Below the pieces are notes generated by a model. It did not search any database and had not been told where the DNA came from. It saw nothing but the letters and a program-made list of their open reading frames with translations. Source: Eonycteris spelaea (Eukaryota; Chordata; Mammalia; Chiroptera; Pteropodidae). From it: DNA of 64,000 nt. A program made the translations under genes and the position numbers. This document shows, piece after piece, positions 11,401 to 26,348 of this stretch. The first letter of the stretch is position 1. The number at the start of each line of letters is the position of its first letter. Where the stretch lies: contig PUFA01000003.1 in assembly GCA_003508835.1 (NCBI GenBank), forward strand, positions 23,569,501-23,633,500, given 5' to 3'.

Positions 11401-12359
11401 TGATTGGTTTGGGCACAATTTCTGAGTTTTCGGTTTCTCAGTTTTGAGTTAACAATATTGCATATTGTTTCATCATTCTTGACCACTATTATATAGAGAG
11501 AGCTTAGAAACTGAAAAAGTAAGGTACAATAAAAGTGCTACAAGGGTAATTAGGGTACGTGAGGGAAGAAAAGCTAACCTATCTCCAAACCCTTGAAGAA
11601 ACTGTCTCCTCAATATTAAAGAGCACACGGGTTCTGCAGCCACATTGCACAGCACAACGGTGACATCCAGTGTCAGCTGCCTAAATCTCAGGTGACTGTG
11701 TAGTTTACCTGAAAGCGATGCACAGTATTACCAAAAGACATGCATGTTAACACACAGCCCATGTAATAATCACAGTTTTTAAAGAATAACCGAGGATTTT
11801 TAAAGTAATTAATTGTATTCGTTTGTAAATGCTATTCATTGGTATACACACAATATTTATTTCATAGCCAGTGCTACAGAAAATTCTTAGATAGGAAATA
11901 AAGTGATTTCATTGGGAGGAAAAAGGGTTGAAATTGGTATAAATACAATCTAGAATAAAGACTATTGACAGAGTACGGTGTCATTTACCAAAATAAATCA
12001 TTTTCCATATATTGTCAAAGTTGATCATTATACACTGTGCTATACTTATTACATATTATATATCCATCTATGTCTATATCTATAATCTATACCTATACAT
12101 GTATGTATAGTGCAATCAAATCGCAGACAAGCATATGGTTTACAAGGTCATAAAATGACATCATCTGAACCAAGATCGACCGCCCTCATATCCAGGTCTG
12201 AAACTTAGAAAAAGCAGGTTTCACGCTGTGCCTAGCAAGGTAACTAAACTAAAAAGGTTGCAAACAGCATGAATCCCGTCCCGTTTGGCAAGAGTGAGGA
12301 GTAGGGCACAGGACTTGTGTGCCCAACCACGGGCAGGCTGGGGTAAGCTGCCGTTAGTA

Positions 12360-12530
12360 ACTCCCACAAACACCCTGAGGGGTCAGTGTCATTATTTCCA
12401 TTTTACCGATGGGAAAAGGAGGTGCAACGCGATTACGCAAAGACAGCTGGGTAACGGAGTTAATGATGGTCGTGGATGCCAACCCAGAGTCTGCTGGCTC
12501 CTTCCAACGTGCCACTTTGCCTCCTGCCTT
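12360..12530 (-). repeat. MIR SINE
   Basis: ATTATTTCCATTTTACCGAT GGGAAAAGGAGG then GGATGCCAACCCAGAGTCTG, in reverse MIR order. Confidence 0.65.
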
Positions 12531-12679
12531 GCTCTGAATGGATTTCCAAGTGTAGTTTTTTGGGCCCGAGCTAGTTTAGTAATCAGGGTTTTCCAAAGTA
12601 AGTCACCAAGTAACAGTCAAATAGCGAGTTCCTGCAGAAGCCAGAGCAGATATGTCCCAACTGATTTATCCCACGAACA

Positions 12680-12915
12680 GAGGCAATATGGCTTCGTGGC
12701 TTAAAAACAGGGCCTTCTTATTAGGGGCATCTTAAAAGCTTACTTGTAAGCCCCTACTTACTCTATTCTCCCCACTAGCTGGGCAGCCTCAGGAAAGTTT
12801 TGATCTCCCCAGGCTTCAGCTTCCTCAACGGAAAAATTGATATGACACTGTTAACGTCCTCATAGAGTTATAGGGGGATTAAATGGGCTAACACATAAAA
12901 AGTGCTCAATGGCGT
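12680..12915 (+). repeat. MIR SINE
   Basis: Plus-orientation MIR: CCTCAGGAAAGTTTTGATCT, CTTCAGCTTCCTCAACGG, TCATAGAGTTATAGGGGGAT and AAAAAGTGCTCAATGG in order. Almost full length. Confidence 0.75.
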
Positions 12916-13324
12916 ATCTTACCATAATACACATTCGAAGAATATTAAATACTTATATTCACGACTTATTGTGGACATTCGCTTATAGGTCATCATTTGA
13001 AAGTGTCAATGACAAGCTCGGTTGTCCCCTCACTATTCCTATCTCTTCCCACCAAGCACTCAATTATTCCTCTTGCTCTGACCTTCTCAGTGAACAATAT
13101 CAAAAGTCACTTGTGACTTGTCAGTAAAGAAAATAGGAAAAGAAGCAGATGTCCATGACATATATCTCAGTCATTTGTAATAGTTGGAAGAAAGATGCCC
13201 TTTTAGAAGATGTCTTTTGGGGCTTTATAAAATATTTTAAGAGTAGAAGAAATTTACGAAATAGCTATAGCTTCCTAAACTCATCCTGGAATATTGTAGC
13301 TTCGACATAATTTATTTTGTTTTA

Positions 13325-13960
13325 AAAAATCATCCAGCGGGGGAGGGGAGACAGACAACATTGAGTGTGGGTGAGGATATGTGGGGCAGCTGGAACTCCT
13401 ATCTGCTGTTGGTGGGAATGCAAAATGTACCTTCGCATTGGACGACATATTGGAAGTCTCCTGTAAAGTTAGGCACACATCGTACAACCCAGCAATCCCA
13501 CACCCAGGGACTTACCCAAGTGAAATGAAAGCTTATGTTCCGCAAAATACAAATATTTCTAACTGCCAAACACTAGAAAAAATTCAAATATTCATCAACA
13601 GGTGAATTCCACTCATCAATATAAAAGAATGAGCTACTGATACACACAATATGGATGAATCTCAAATACATTATGTTGACTGAAGACGGCCAAATTCAAA
13701 AGGCTACATACTCTATAGTTCCATTTATATGATATTCTAGAAACTTTGAAACGACAGGGACAGAAAATAGATCAGTGGTTCCCTGGGACTGGGAGCTGGG
13801 TAGGCACTGACTACAAAGGGGACATAGGGCAATGTTTTTTGGTGGGGGGTGATGTATCTTGATGGTGATGGTGGTTCTATGACTGTAACCATTTGTCAAA
13901 ACTTATTGAACTCGATACTAAAAAAGCTGAGTTTATATACTTTTATTTAAAAACTAATAA
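13325..13960 (+). mobile_element. L1M LINE 3' part
   Basis: It begins with the ORF2 C-terminal coding region (GGTGAGGATATGTGGGGCAG, GTTGGTGGGAATGCAAAATG, ACCCAGCAATCCCACACCC) and passes into the 3' UTR (TATGATATTCTAGAAACTTT, ATCAGTGGTTCCCTGGGAC). No intact frame remains. 5' truncated. Confidence 0.8.
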
Positions 13961-13969
13961 CCCAACAGT

Positions 13970-16190
<2,221 letters not shown>

Positions 16191-16194
16191 AAGT

Positions 16195-16650
16195 GAAGAA
16201 AGTTCCACCAACTGGTGAACAAAAATGTAGCATAGTCATACAGTGGAATGAATATTAATTAGCAACAAAAAGAAACCAACTACTGATACATGCTACAACC
16301 TGAATGAACCTCAAAAACGTTATTCTAGATGAGAGAAGCCAGATGCTAAGGGCCATACAGTATATGATTCATTTGTATGAAATGTTCAGAAAAGTCAAAT
16401 CTATAGCAACAGAAAATAGATTAGCAGATTCTCGGGGCTCGGAGTAAGAATGACAGATGGTGGCTGAACAGTTATATGGGATCTTTTGGCATTTGAAAAT
16501 GTTCTAAAATGGACTGTGGTGATGGTTGTACAATTTTGTAAGTTTACTAAAAATCACCGAATTATACATCTGAATGTATTTAATGGTATGTAAATTATAC
16601 CTCTAATAAAGCTGTTTTTTCAAAAAAAAAAAAAAAGAAAAAGAAAAAAG
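16195..16650 (+). mobile_element. L1M LINE 3' end with poly(A) tail
   Basis: AGTGGAATGAATATTAATTA, CTGATACATGCTACAACCTG, GATGAGAGAAGCCAGATGC, ACTGTGGTGATGGTTGTAC and AATAAAGCTGTTTTTTCAAA follow the L1M 3' end, closing with a 14-A run plus an A-rich tail. 5' truncated to about 450 bp. Confidence 0.85.
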
Positions 16651-17084
16651 GAATGCCTTGAATAAGTCTTTTATTTCCTCTGGGGTAAAATATAATTGCA
16701 GGGATATTTTTACAATATAGAGTAAAAAATAACTTGATGAAATTCCCTTGATTTGAAATTTTTCATTCATTTATTTTCCCCTAAATTACTGGCATCCACT
16801 ACAGCAAGTGTAGTTTTTATTCAATTTGCATCACATTGATATTTACCTATTTTAGGTTTAATATCTCAATATTTCATAATATCAAACCCAGAACACATGA
16901 TTCTTAAGTTATTTCCCAACCTAAGCAAAAGAGAAAAACACTGACTCCAATAATATATAAGTTTCTTTACAACTTTTAGATTTGACTACTTAAATCAGTG
17001 TAAAAGAGCATGAGTTGAAAATCCAGTTTCAGTCACTGCCAAAACTGATGGATGACCATTGATATGGTTCCTAACCTGTGTCCT

Positions 17085-17235
17085 ATGTGTCCTGGAGAAT
17101 TCAATGTTGTGCAAATTCCATGAGCTCAGGAAAACGTCCTATTTGCACAGGGCAGGATCCCCAGTGTCTCCTACACAGAAACACTGCGTCCTGCACAACA
17201 GGACAACAAAGCATTGGTTCAATGAATGTATAAAT
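17085..17235 (+). mobile_element. L2 3' end fragment
   Basis: CCATGAGCTCAGGAAAACGT, CAGGATCCCCAGTGTCTCCT and TTGGTTCAATGAATG match the extreme 3' end of L2. Confidence 0.5.
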
Positions 17236-17239
17236 CGAC

Positions 17240-18465
17240 CAAAATCCAGATGCACCAAATCTTTCCTAAAACTGAATATGAACACATACATGCTTTCATC
17301 TTCCAAACACATGCACATTTCATGCTCAGGAAAATGTAAATTCACTTAAACGTGTTATTAAATTGATAGGACCATTTTGCCATCATGTAATTTTTTCAAT
17401 CAATAAAAATGGCCATATAATTTTGATGTAAGTTACCTAAGTTCAAAAGATTTGAAACAACTACTTTAAAAGACTTTTAAATTCCCTCCAGAAATCTTCA
17501 ATTCTTTTCTTGCTCAGTCCTTATCACAAATAAATATACGCCTCATTTTTCATCTTTGGCCAGAATTCGTACTACAACTCAAACCCACTGTCTAGCACAT
17601 TGTAAATCGATAAGCTAACAAGTGACATGCCTGTATTAATTCACAAAATCATAAAGGTGAAAAATACAACTGAAATAGTGTCTATTTCAAGAGCCTCTTT
17701 TTAGTTAGCCCAGGTTAAGTCATTTAGCAAATCAGGAAGCTAGAATACTGGTGAAGTTTGGGTCACAGGAAGTATGAACTGTTTTCATTCTTTCTGTAAA
17801 TTAAGGAGCCACACAGAGGGCCTGCCTAAGGCACAAATTGCCCTGTCAGAGACCTCTCTTCTAACTCTGAGTGTAGGGGGATGGGGAGAGTCTAGCAACA
17901 CCAAACAACAGCACCTATTGTGTCTGCCAGGGTACCTGAGACTCCAGCTCAGCTCAAATTTCTGGGAAGCCAGACTTCTGCAGGCTGAATATTTAATAGC
18001 ACTAGGTAAAATGAAAAGGACAGATTATCTTTTCTCTACTGCAGATGCAGAATACAGCAACTCCTGCTGTATTTCCACAAGTCATCTAGTCTGATATACC
18101 AAGAAAGTAACGGAGGTTTGGATTCCTAGAATGAAACAACTATAGTGTAATAGGGAACGCACACAGCTTCAGTTTGTTCGGAGCTGATTGCTTCTTCCGA
18201 TCCTTATATTCTCTCTCCGTATTTTTTTTTTTTCTTTACAAAGAAGGCTGGACATCACAGCCATGTCATCATTCAATCTAAAATCTACCCTTGCGCCACG
18301 GTGCCCTTTCAGTAAGATAACACTGCGCTTTTGCACAACTACCCAGAGCTCTGGAACTTCCAGCTCTAATATCCCACGACAGCAGAAAACTGTCAGCCCG
18401 TGAGCTGTTCTGCTTCCGCTACACTGCAGCTACAGAAGCCATCATGAATGAATGAAGGGTAAGAC
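17240..18465. other. Unique DNA upstream of the CpG island, no gene recognised
   Basis: I see no exon with convincing splice sites here. A 106-codon frame at 17774-18094 has no recognisable domain. A short CCTT run occurs near 18473-18487. Confidence 0.45.
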
Positions 18466-18849
18466 GAACACCTTCCTTCCTTCCTTCATTCGTTTGTGCT
18501 CTTAAAAATTGCAGACCATGTGACCTATCCAAGCCGCGACGCAGGGGTTCACAAGTGACAGCAAGTTTTCCGGAGGCTTTCTCCACGGCGCCCTGTATTT
18601 AGCAAGCAGAAATGGCAGGGTCCCCTGGCCGAAGGACTACATAACAGCAACCTGAATAATCAGGTGTGCACCGCGCTAAGGACGTGTTATCCTTTCTTGG
18701 GGAAAAGCAACTCCTTCCCTCCCCAGAGGAGCAGAAACTTCTCGACCCGGGAATCCGAGCACAGGACAGAGCTTCACCGGAGGATCTCTCCTCACTAAGG
18801 ACCTGTTTACAGGGAAATCCCCTGGGTGCCCTGATTGCGCTGGAGAAAC

Positions 18850-19230
18850 CGACTCCAAGGGCACTTGGCCACCCACTCACCTGGGGTGAGGGTGACCTGG
18901 CGCGCGCCGCTGGGGCCGCAGATCGCCGGGGCTCGCTGACCGTGGAGGGCGCTCAGCGCGCGCGGGGTCCCGCGCCGCTCCTCCCTTCCGCTCCCCGCGT
19001 CGGGCCTGGGGGGGCTCCGCGGGGCCAGGGTGGTTCCGCCTCCGGACTGTTGGGCTCCGCCCGGCAGGGTGCGCCCGGAGCAGAGTCCGGCGCCCCGGCG
19101 GCTCCGGGGAGGAGCTTGGGCTCCCGCCGCGCCTGGACGCGCACACCTTTTCCAGACCGTGCACCCCGGATGCACTGTCTGCACCCCCAACTCAAAACGC
19201 CCCGGACGCTGTACCCCACAGTAGAGATGT
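18850..19230. promoter_or_regulatory. CpG island, candidate CCDC68 promoter
   Basis: This is the only strongly GC-rich, CpG-rich block in the window, about 380 bp in otherwise AT-rich DNA, with repeated GCGCGC, CCGCGC and CGGCG strings and GC-box-like CTCCGCCC. It lies about 14 kb upstream, on the minus strand, of the CCDC68 start-codon exon. A CpG island there is what one expects of a promoter. Long open frames on both strands inside it are a composition effect of few AT-rich stop codons and are not genes. Confidence 0.8.
18881..19190 (-). other. CCDC68: Candidate noncoding first exon of CCDC68
   Basis: Read on the minus strand, the CpG island ends in CCCCAG|GTGAGTGG, a near-perfect U1 donor with exon edge at 18881. 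Because the start-codon exon has only 12 nt of 5' UTR after its acceptor, an upstream untranslated exon is required, and this is the best-placed one. The transcription start cannot be fixed from sequence; 19190 is a placeholder inside the island. Further small untranslated exons may exist in the 14-kb intron. Confidence 0.55.
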
Positions 19231-19264
19231 AAGTGGGATGGTTGCTGCTGCTTTTAAAGAAGGT

Positions 19265-20170
19265 TCAGTTTGCACTGTAGGCGCATAAACTCTTTGTTGT
19301 TTATGATTCAACTTTTTACTTAGGAGTATTTTCAGACCACGAAAAGGTTGCAGAGATAGTGCAGGGTTCTTGAAATCTCTCAGCAGGTGTTCCCTAATAT
19401 CCATGTCTAACGTTGCCATGGTTATGTTTGTCACAACTAAGAAATGAGCATTGTCCATAATTATTAACTAAACTCCACTTCATGCATATTTCATTCGTTT
19501 TCTCCTAGCATCTTTCCGTGGATCTCATCCAGGATTCCACACCGTTTTTAGTGTCCTGTCTCTTTCGTCTGATCTGTGACCGTTTCTTAGCCTTCTCTTG
19601 CTTTTCTTGAGCTATTTTGTGGATATCTCTATTCGGCTTTGGCTGATGGTTTCCTCGTAGTTTGACTCTGGCTATGGGTTTGGTGAGGGAAGAAAGACCA
19701 CAGAAATAAATTGCCTTTCTCATGACAGCGTTCCATCAAGGAGCGCAAGATCACAAAATCTCGGTTACTGGTGATGCAAGCCTTAATCGCTTGGTTGAAG
19801 TGCTTCCTGCTGGGTCTCTCTCCAAGGCAGAGTTACTATTTTTCTCTTTCCATACTCTCTTCTTTGCATGGGACCCGCCAAGTTCAGCTCACATTCAAGA
19901 CTGGAGGGTGGGGAAAATAAAACTCCACCTCCCAGAGGGGAGGGATCTACAAATGTATTATTTGTAATATTCCTGTGAGGAAGAGTTGGTGGTCCCTCTC
20001 CCCCCCCCCATTTATTTATCTATTCGATCATTTATGTCAATATGGACTCATGTGTATTTATTTTATACTTCGAGCTATAATTCAGTACCACATTATTTTG
20101 CTGCTCAAATTGTCCTAGATTTGACCATTGGGAAGTGTTTGGGGTTGGCTCCTATGTTCCTTTGAAAGTT
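19265..20170 (+). mobile_element. Old L1 (L1ME-like) noncoding segment
   Basis: AAAAGGTTGCAGAGATAGTG, TGTTTGTCACAACTAAG, CATCCAGGATTCCACACCG, GGGAAGAAAGACCACAGAAA, TATGGACTCATGTGTATTTA, TTATTTTGCTGCTCAAATTG and GGGTTGGCTCCTATGTTCC are in the order known for the untranslated region of old mammalian L1M elements. It abuts the CpG island directly. Confidence 0.65.
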
Positions 20171-20326
20171 CATAAACTTTTAGAGTTTATTTGATCAACT
20201 CCTGTCACATTTAACAGATTTCAGAAACAGCATGCCAAACCCCTCAATATCCTGAGGGCTTTTCAGAATCTTCCTGGGAATCCTATGATTACTGAGTCCG
20301 ACGCCAGTAAGAGGAAGGAAAAGGAA

Positions 20327-20328
<2 letters not shown>

Positions 20329-20365
<37 letters not shown>
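20329..20365 (+). repeat. (TG)18 microsatellite
   Basis: 37 uninterrupted bases of alternating TG/GT. Confidence 0.98.
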
Positions 20366-20366
<1 letters not shown>

Positions 20367-20369
20367 CAA

Positions 20370-21080
20370 ATTTGTGCATTGGGACCCAACTGGAAAAGTG
20401 AAAGTTGATGCTTCTTAGGTAAGTTTTGGTTAATTTATTTTTGTGGGTTTTATTATACAGACATATGTCTATTTACAGATAAATCATGTTCTAAAGTTAG
20501 CCACGGATGTTTATGATGACTTTAAACATTGAAGAAATCCTGCTCTGGAGGATCCTTTGTTGTACTGCCTTGGTTTGCTCGTGTTTGCATTTGCAAGTGG
20601 GTCCCATAAACACACATTTCCTCCTTCTGAGATGCGATCTGGCTTAGCATTTGATGCTGCCCTGCTTTCTGAGACCCTCTAGCCTCTCTTCCTGGCCTTG
20701 ACCCTTCTTGGAGAGGGAAATGTACCCAATTTGTTCAGGTTTTGCAAGGTAAACATAGGGTGAATGGCCCAGTGAGTGATCCAGGACCACAGAACTATAT
20801 GATTTTCTATCTTTCAAGTATTTTTTGACCAAGTTTCTAAAAATAATAATAAAGTGTTTTTCCATTTTGATTTAAGTCCCACCATATCCCGTATCCCATA
20901 TCTTATCAATTCCTTCACACACCCTCTCCCCACAAACTAAATTGCCCTTTTCCCTCCCCTTTTCCCTGGACACTCCTTCCCACTTTGTTCAGTATGCATA
21001 GGGAATATTTCCTTTGAACTTCCCAGCTTATGTTGGACGCACACTTAGGTCTTCCCACAAAATGCTTGATGTATACTGCG
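20370..21080. other. No gene recognised
   Basis: AT-rich unique or very old repeat-derived DNA. A 73-codon minus frame at 20644-20865 has no recognisable features. Confidence 0.4.
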
Positions 21081-21084
21081 TTTG

Positions 21085-21550
21085 TTACTGTATAGGTTGA
21101 CTGGGCCACTGCAACAAATTACCACAGACTTGGTTACTTTAAAATATACATTTATCATCTCATAGTTCTGTGAGTTAGAAGTTTGGCATGGAACTCTCTG
21201 GGCTAACATCAGTACATCAGCAGGGCTGAGTTCCTTTCTGGAGGTTCCTGGGGAGAATTTATTTTCTTGCCTTTTCTATCTTTTTCTAGAGGATGACGCA
21301 TTGTCTTGGCTCATGGCCCCTCTCTCCATCTTCTAAACTAAAAGCACATCTCTCTCTGACTGACTCTGCTCCCTTGCTTACAAGGACTCTTGTAATTACA
21401 TTGACCCCAAATGGATAACCTCCCCTGTTTTCAGATCCTTGACTTAAAGGCACTGCCAAGTCCATTGTGCCATGTATGATGATGTATTCGCAGCTCCTAG
21501 GGATTAGGACATGGACGTGAGGGGTCATTATTCTGACTAACCACAGCCAC
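21085..21550 (-). repeat. MLT1-type ERVL-MaLR LTR, reverse
   Basis: GGGCCACTGCAACAAATTAC + CACAGACTTGGTTACTTTAA, ATCTCATAGTTCTGTGAGTT, ACAAGGACTCTTGTAATTAC and TAGGGATTAGGACATGGACG are the reverse complement of the MLT1 consensus. It is in the opposite orientation to the copy at 9768-10165. Confidence 0.75.
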
Positions 21551-21984
21551 ATGACTAAAATACTTTATACTTCAAACATGAATTAGGTTTTGTTATTATA
21601 TATACATTTCAAGGCATAAAATAAAAGGGCTTGGCAAAATTATGAAGATGGCACATTCCCATCTTTTTCTTTAGTGAGGCCTTTGCCTGTCTTTCTCTTC
21701 TCTCCTCTTCCCTTTCCATGGCACCCCCACGATACCACCCTAAGGGTGCCTGATATTGGAGATTTTCCAAGTTCTTCCTCCCAAACCTAGGGCCTTCCTG
21801 GGCTTTCTGGGACTTGTTGGATGCAGAAGAAAATGCAAACGTGGAAATCAAGACATTCTATCTGGACAGAATCGGGCCCAATGAGTGCCTGAGTCTTGCC
21901 AACTCGACTCTGAGCTGGGGAAAATGCAGAATTTCCAAATGTCTCTCACCATCGGTGGACAACAATCCATCTATTCTCTGTAAG

Positions 21985-22415
21985 CTGTTGTGCTAAGTGT
22001 TGGGGTCAATTTTTATAGTTTCTGATTTCAGTGAGTTTGCACTTTAAATGGGCAAGTCACATATGTGCATGGCTAATAACTCTACATACAACTATATAAT
22101 AAATTAAACTATTTCTAGGCTACAAATCAGCACTGAATAGTAAGAGAGATAATAAGTACTAGAAGACTAGGGAGAGAATAGGGACTTTAGATGGTGTCCT
22201 AGGGAAAGCCTCAAGGGGAGGTAAGAATCAGCTGGATTTTAAGTATAAGCGCCATGTTCTACTAGGAGAATATAGAGGCCTTTTAAGCTGAGATGCAGGC
22301 AAAGGCACAAAGCAAGTAAATGGCCAGGCAGACCTGGGAGCTACCAACTTGGCCAGTTCAGCTGGACCATGGGGGACTAATGGGAGATAAAGCAGAGACA
22401 TAGGAGTAAATTATG
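21985..22415 (-). mobile_element. L2 LINE fragment, reverse
   Basis: TGTGCTAAGTGTTGGGGTCA, GTGAGTTTGCACTTTAAATG, GATAATAAGTACTAGAAGAC, AGGGAAAGCCTCAAGGGGAG and AGGCAAAGGCACAAAGC give the reverse L2 order. Confidence 0.55.
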
Positions 22416-22419
22416 TGTA

Positions 22420-25400
22420 ACAGAGAAAAGGGTCAGGCAATATACTCTCTTTGTCCATCTCCACTAAGGAAGGAAGGAAGAATCATTGTGGGAAATGAAA
22501 CTCCTATTGTTATGAGTCCCTTAGTAAAAACATTAGCAAATATTTGTGAACAATATATGAGTGTCTACTTGTATATACAAGTCTGTCTGAATAGGTGAAT
22601 CTTTTCTAAGACTCCTTTCACATAATAGATATAGAAACCATGACGTAACCAAGGGTGATATTCAAAATATGTACTTGCTAGTTTGAGCAGCAGCACTGAC
22701 CCATCAGAAAAGCTGCCAGCCATAACCAGCTGGTATACATGAACCAGTGTGAACAGCTGCAGGTCCGACTGGACATCACGATTTTAAACTATTACTGCTC
22801 TCTGGGCAAAATTGGATGTTCCTTCGTTTTTCTTCAACATTACCCTTTCAAAGCAAACAGTTTGGTGTATTCCTTCAGACTATGTGTGTTTGATGTGTTT
22901 GATTTTTATAACTTTCCTGTGATAAGCTTGATACACTCTACCTTAGCAGTAGCTAGAATAATAAATGTCACTTCCCTTTGTATTGTGATCCCTTCCCTCA
23001 TGGAGAAAGATGGAGGAAGGTATGAGAGTTAAGTTATCTATTTTAAATACTTACCCAGGTGTTTCTAAGTTTGGAGGATCGCTGTGAGGCCAGAGCAAGG
23101 CCATGGGAAGGTTGTGTTAGACAAAGATTTTTGGTTACAGATAGAGCCTAAATTTTAAGATGATTTGTCATTGCTACCTTTTGTTCTGCTTCTCTTTATT
23201 CTTGCTCTATCTGCAGTTGGTAAGGACAATTTTAATATTTTTTTTGTTGAAATAGGGGAAAACCTAAGATATTCCCAAGCCAAAGAAGCTGAACTTCCTT
23301 TACTTATCTGCTTCTTGAACCTGTCCACACTACTACAGTTCTGACCTGAACTTTATGGCCTGATAAAAGAAAGAACAAGTTTTAGAGGAAAGTGCAGTGT
23401 TTTGCTTCAAACTTTTGTGACTAAAATACCTGTTATAAATCCAATGGAAAGATTTAACAATTAGATGGTCTTAGGTGTGAGGATGGAATTCAAAACTAAA
23501 AATAAATATATGTAAATAAATGTAATAAAGGAGTAGGAAAATATAAAGTTGGATGAAGTAAGCGAGAGAAAAAAGTATAGAGAAAAATACTGAGATGACA
23601 GAAATATGAAGGGATGTAAAAAAATTGAGAAAAAAACAGTGAATTGGGAGAAAAACTATGAAAATAGAAAAATTTACTAGAAGTTCAATTAACTAATTAA
23701 TTAATATGACTAGTATGTAACCATTTAAAGCTTATACATATATGTTTTCATGATGACAAGTGATAAAATAACCAATTGATTAAAAATCCAAAAGAAAGAT
23801 ATTTAGGGCCAGTCGGAGAGGTGAACCAGTTTAGAATCTGTAAAGAAATCATTTGCATTCTGTTCCTGAAAACAGGGTGACCAAAGGTGACCGCTTATCT
23901 TTCCTAGCAAAGAAATGTCCCTTTGAGTGCAGCATGATTTGCATATGTGGTATCGAGTGGTCACAGATACCTGGGGAGTAGCATTTCAGCTGAAGTGGGT
24001 GACAGAAGCAGGTGTGGCACCTCACACGTCCACAAGTGACCCTGAAATTCTCCTCCAGCACCTCTTCTCCTCCCATCCCCATCACTGATTCTCCTTGGGC
24101 TTTTAGGCTCACTGGTCCCATCACAATTGAGTCCTAAGGAGACGCCGTGACCCTAAAGAGACTCTAAAGGAGTGATATTTACTTAAAAACTTAGCTTAAC
24201 CAAATAATTAATAAATTACTTTGGACAAAATTGTTCTGCAAGCTAAAGTAAAATACAGTTCTCATGCAAAGACCAATGACACGGGTTCTTGGTGTAGCAA
24301 GATGCTCAGTCCATCCTGGAAACTGGTCCCCGACCATTGCTTGCCATGGTCCCCTGGCCCTTTCAGAACAGAATCATTTCCTTTCTGCTTTCTTCACTTT
24401 CCCCCTCAAACTGTGCTCTAGCTCTTGGTTTAGCAGAGGGGAAAAGAAAACACCTCTGAGTCCTCCCTGGGCTTCTGGCCTTGTTGTAAGTTCTTGCCCA
24501 CTTACTGCCCTAGAGTGCCTATTCTCATGACGCCCACCTCCCACCTTGTCCTATCTCTCTCTGTGTCTCTGTGCTGCACGCTGGTCAAAGCCACATTCAC
24601 CTCTGCCTTCCTCAGAGAGTGAGCATCTTCATTTGTTGTCCTGAGTTCGTGACACCTCTTGGTGGGTGTCACGTCTCTTTCCCAGGCAGAGGTAGAATCC
24701 TAGCTCTTCCAGTTTTTAACCTCTGAGTTCTCTTCAGACCCTCCTGGCAAATTATTTTTCCAGGCTGAAGGAAATCTCCCATTCTTGATTTATTTACAAA
24801 ATAGAGATTACTGCTAAGTCACATGCCTAGGGAAGGAACTCCTTTCTGGGGAGCCCTAAGACTCCTCCAATATTTAAGGAAATAATTCTCTAGGCTCAGA
24901 CGATGGCAAGTGATTTAAATGTGCATTTAGCACAGCATTGAGATAATTCCCACCAAAAGCATGGGCGGGGTGTGTGCGGTATTTTCCCACAGTTTCTATG
25001 CACATCTCTGCTTTTAACAATGTAGTTTAACACCCTGATGAGTACAATGATAGAAATATGCTTTTGAAATTGAAGCAAGAATAAAAGAATATATTTATTT
25101 ACACTTCACAGTCTTCTAAAAATAACTTCAGGTAGACTATCATAAATATTCCCCATTACTTCTTCATAGTTGGAAGCAGATAACATTTACTAAGAACTGT
25201 GAATTTAAAGGGAGCTCAATATCTGAGTGAAATTAACTCTGAGAAAGGGGCTCCAAGTATTCAAATATTGATTTTCACTGCAAAGAAATACTGTTCCTTG
25301 CCTTACAAAATTAATTAAGCTCTGCGTTAATTAATCACTACGCCTCTATAATGAGAGGCTGCCAATCACCTTGGCAGATTGTTTACAGCTGAAATCCTAG

Positions 25401-26000
25401 CCGAAAATTCATCTAGCTAATGATCTAAGTTAAATTTAACCCAAGTCTCAGGACCTTAAACGTAAGTTCAGATCACAGCAGTGATCATGGTTTTAGGAAG
25501 CCCCACATGCCATTGAAGTAGCCAAGGTCAGGTCCAGGCCTCTCGAAGCCTCTGTCCTACAGTTGAAACTTATCCGAACCTTCCTAGGCTATGAAAATAG
25601 AACTAATATGCAGAACACCTGTGCCTATTTTTTTGTGTTTCTTAGGGTGATATGATTGACAAATAATTTAATTTTGACTTTTACCTGTAAAATTACTAGA
25701 TTCTGACACCTCGACAACTAAAAGAGTTTCAAATATGGGTAAATATGCCACATGAGAAAAATATAAACGATGGTTTCAAGTGCAGCACCCTGTTTATTTT
25801 CTATGGAAGAACTTGAGGCTTTTGGCTGATTGCTTTTTGGTGACGTTTCTTCTCCTTTACTTATGTTACTTGTACGAAGCCAGTTTCCTTGAAGATGAAA
25901 AGTATAGGACTGAAGCTATCTTAGGGAAATGTTATGATTTCATAACCAGATTAAACAAGCCCTCAACAAGGCTTCTTGGCTGAGACTCTGCTTAAGTCTC
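22420..26000. other. Largely unique intergenic DNA
   Basis: No exon could be supported. 23470-23720 is A-rich. 23849-24124 carries a 91-codon minus frame without recognisable domains. The 25195-25440 segment looks like regulatory DNA and is listed separately. Confidence 0.4.
25195..25440. promoter_or_regulatory. Candidate conserved noncoding element with homeobox-type sites
   Basis: A dense run of homeodomain-like motifs: AATTAATTAAGC, GTTAATTAATCAC (25326-25338, close to the HNF1 consensus), CTATAATGAG and AGCTAATGATC. A GCCAA-N5-TTGGC inverted repeat at 25361-25375 and a CAGCTG E-box at 25386-25391 lie beside them. No repeat family is recognised. The motif density resembles developmental enhancers; function is inferred only. 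Confidence 0.4.
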
Positions 26001-26348
26001 CTGGGTGATGGAAAAACCGGTCCCAAACAAGGATTCCATGAACTCCTGCAAGTTTTCAGCCGCTCTCTTTACATTGGACGTGCAACAAGCCTGGTTCGTT
26101 ATTTTTGGCATTGAGATTTCCATTCAGCGGTTTCCTCTTGAGCAAGGGCCCAGGAGTGGGAAGGCCAAGGGCAGGGTTAGGAATTTGAAAAAAGAAAAAA
26201 AAAATCACAAGGCGCTACTGGCCTGTGAACCAGCCCAAGCCTTTGGTCAGAGAAGAATGAAGTGCTTGGACCAGGTGATGAGTCCAAGGTCCAGCTGTGT
26301 TCTCAGTTCAAAGTCAGGCTTCAGTTTCAAGCAGCACCTTTCGATAAG

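Noticed and set aside
18666..19232. 188-codon plus-strand and 127-codon minus-strand open frames in the CpG island
   Set aside because: They overlap in several phases on both strands, as GC-rich DNA with few stop codons always shows. No domain and no splice context.
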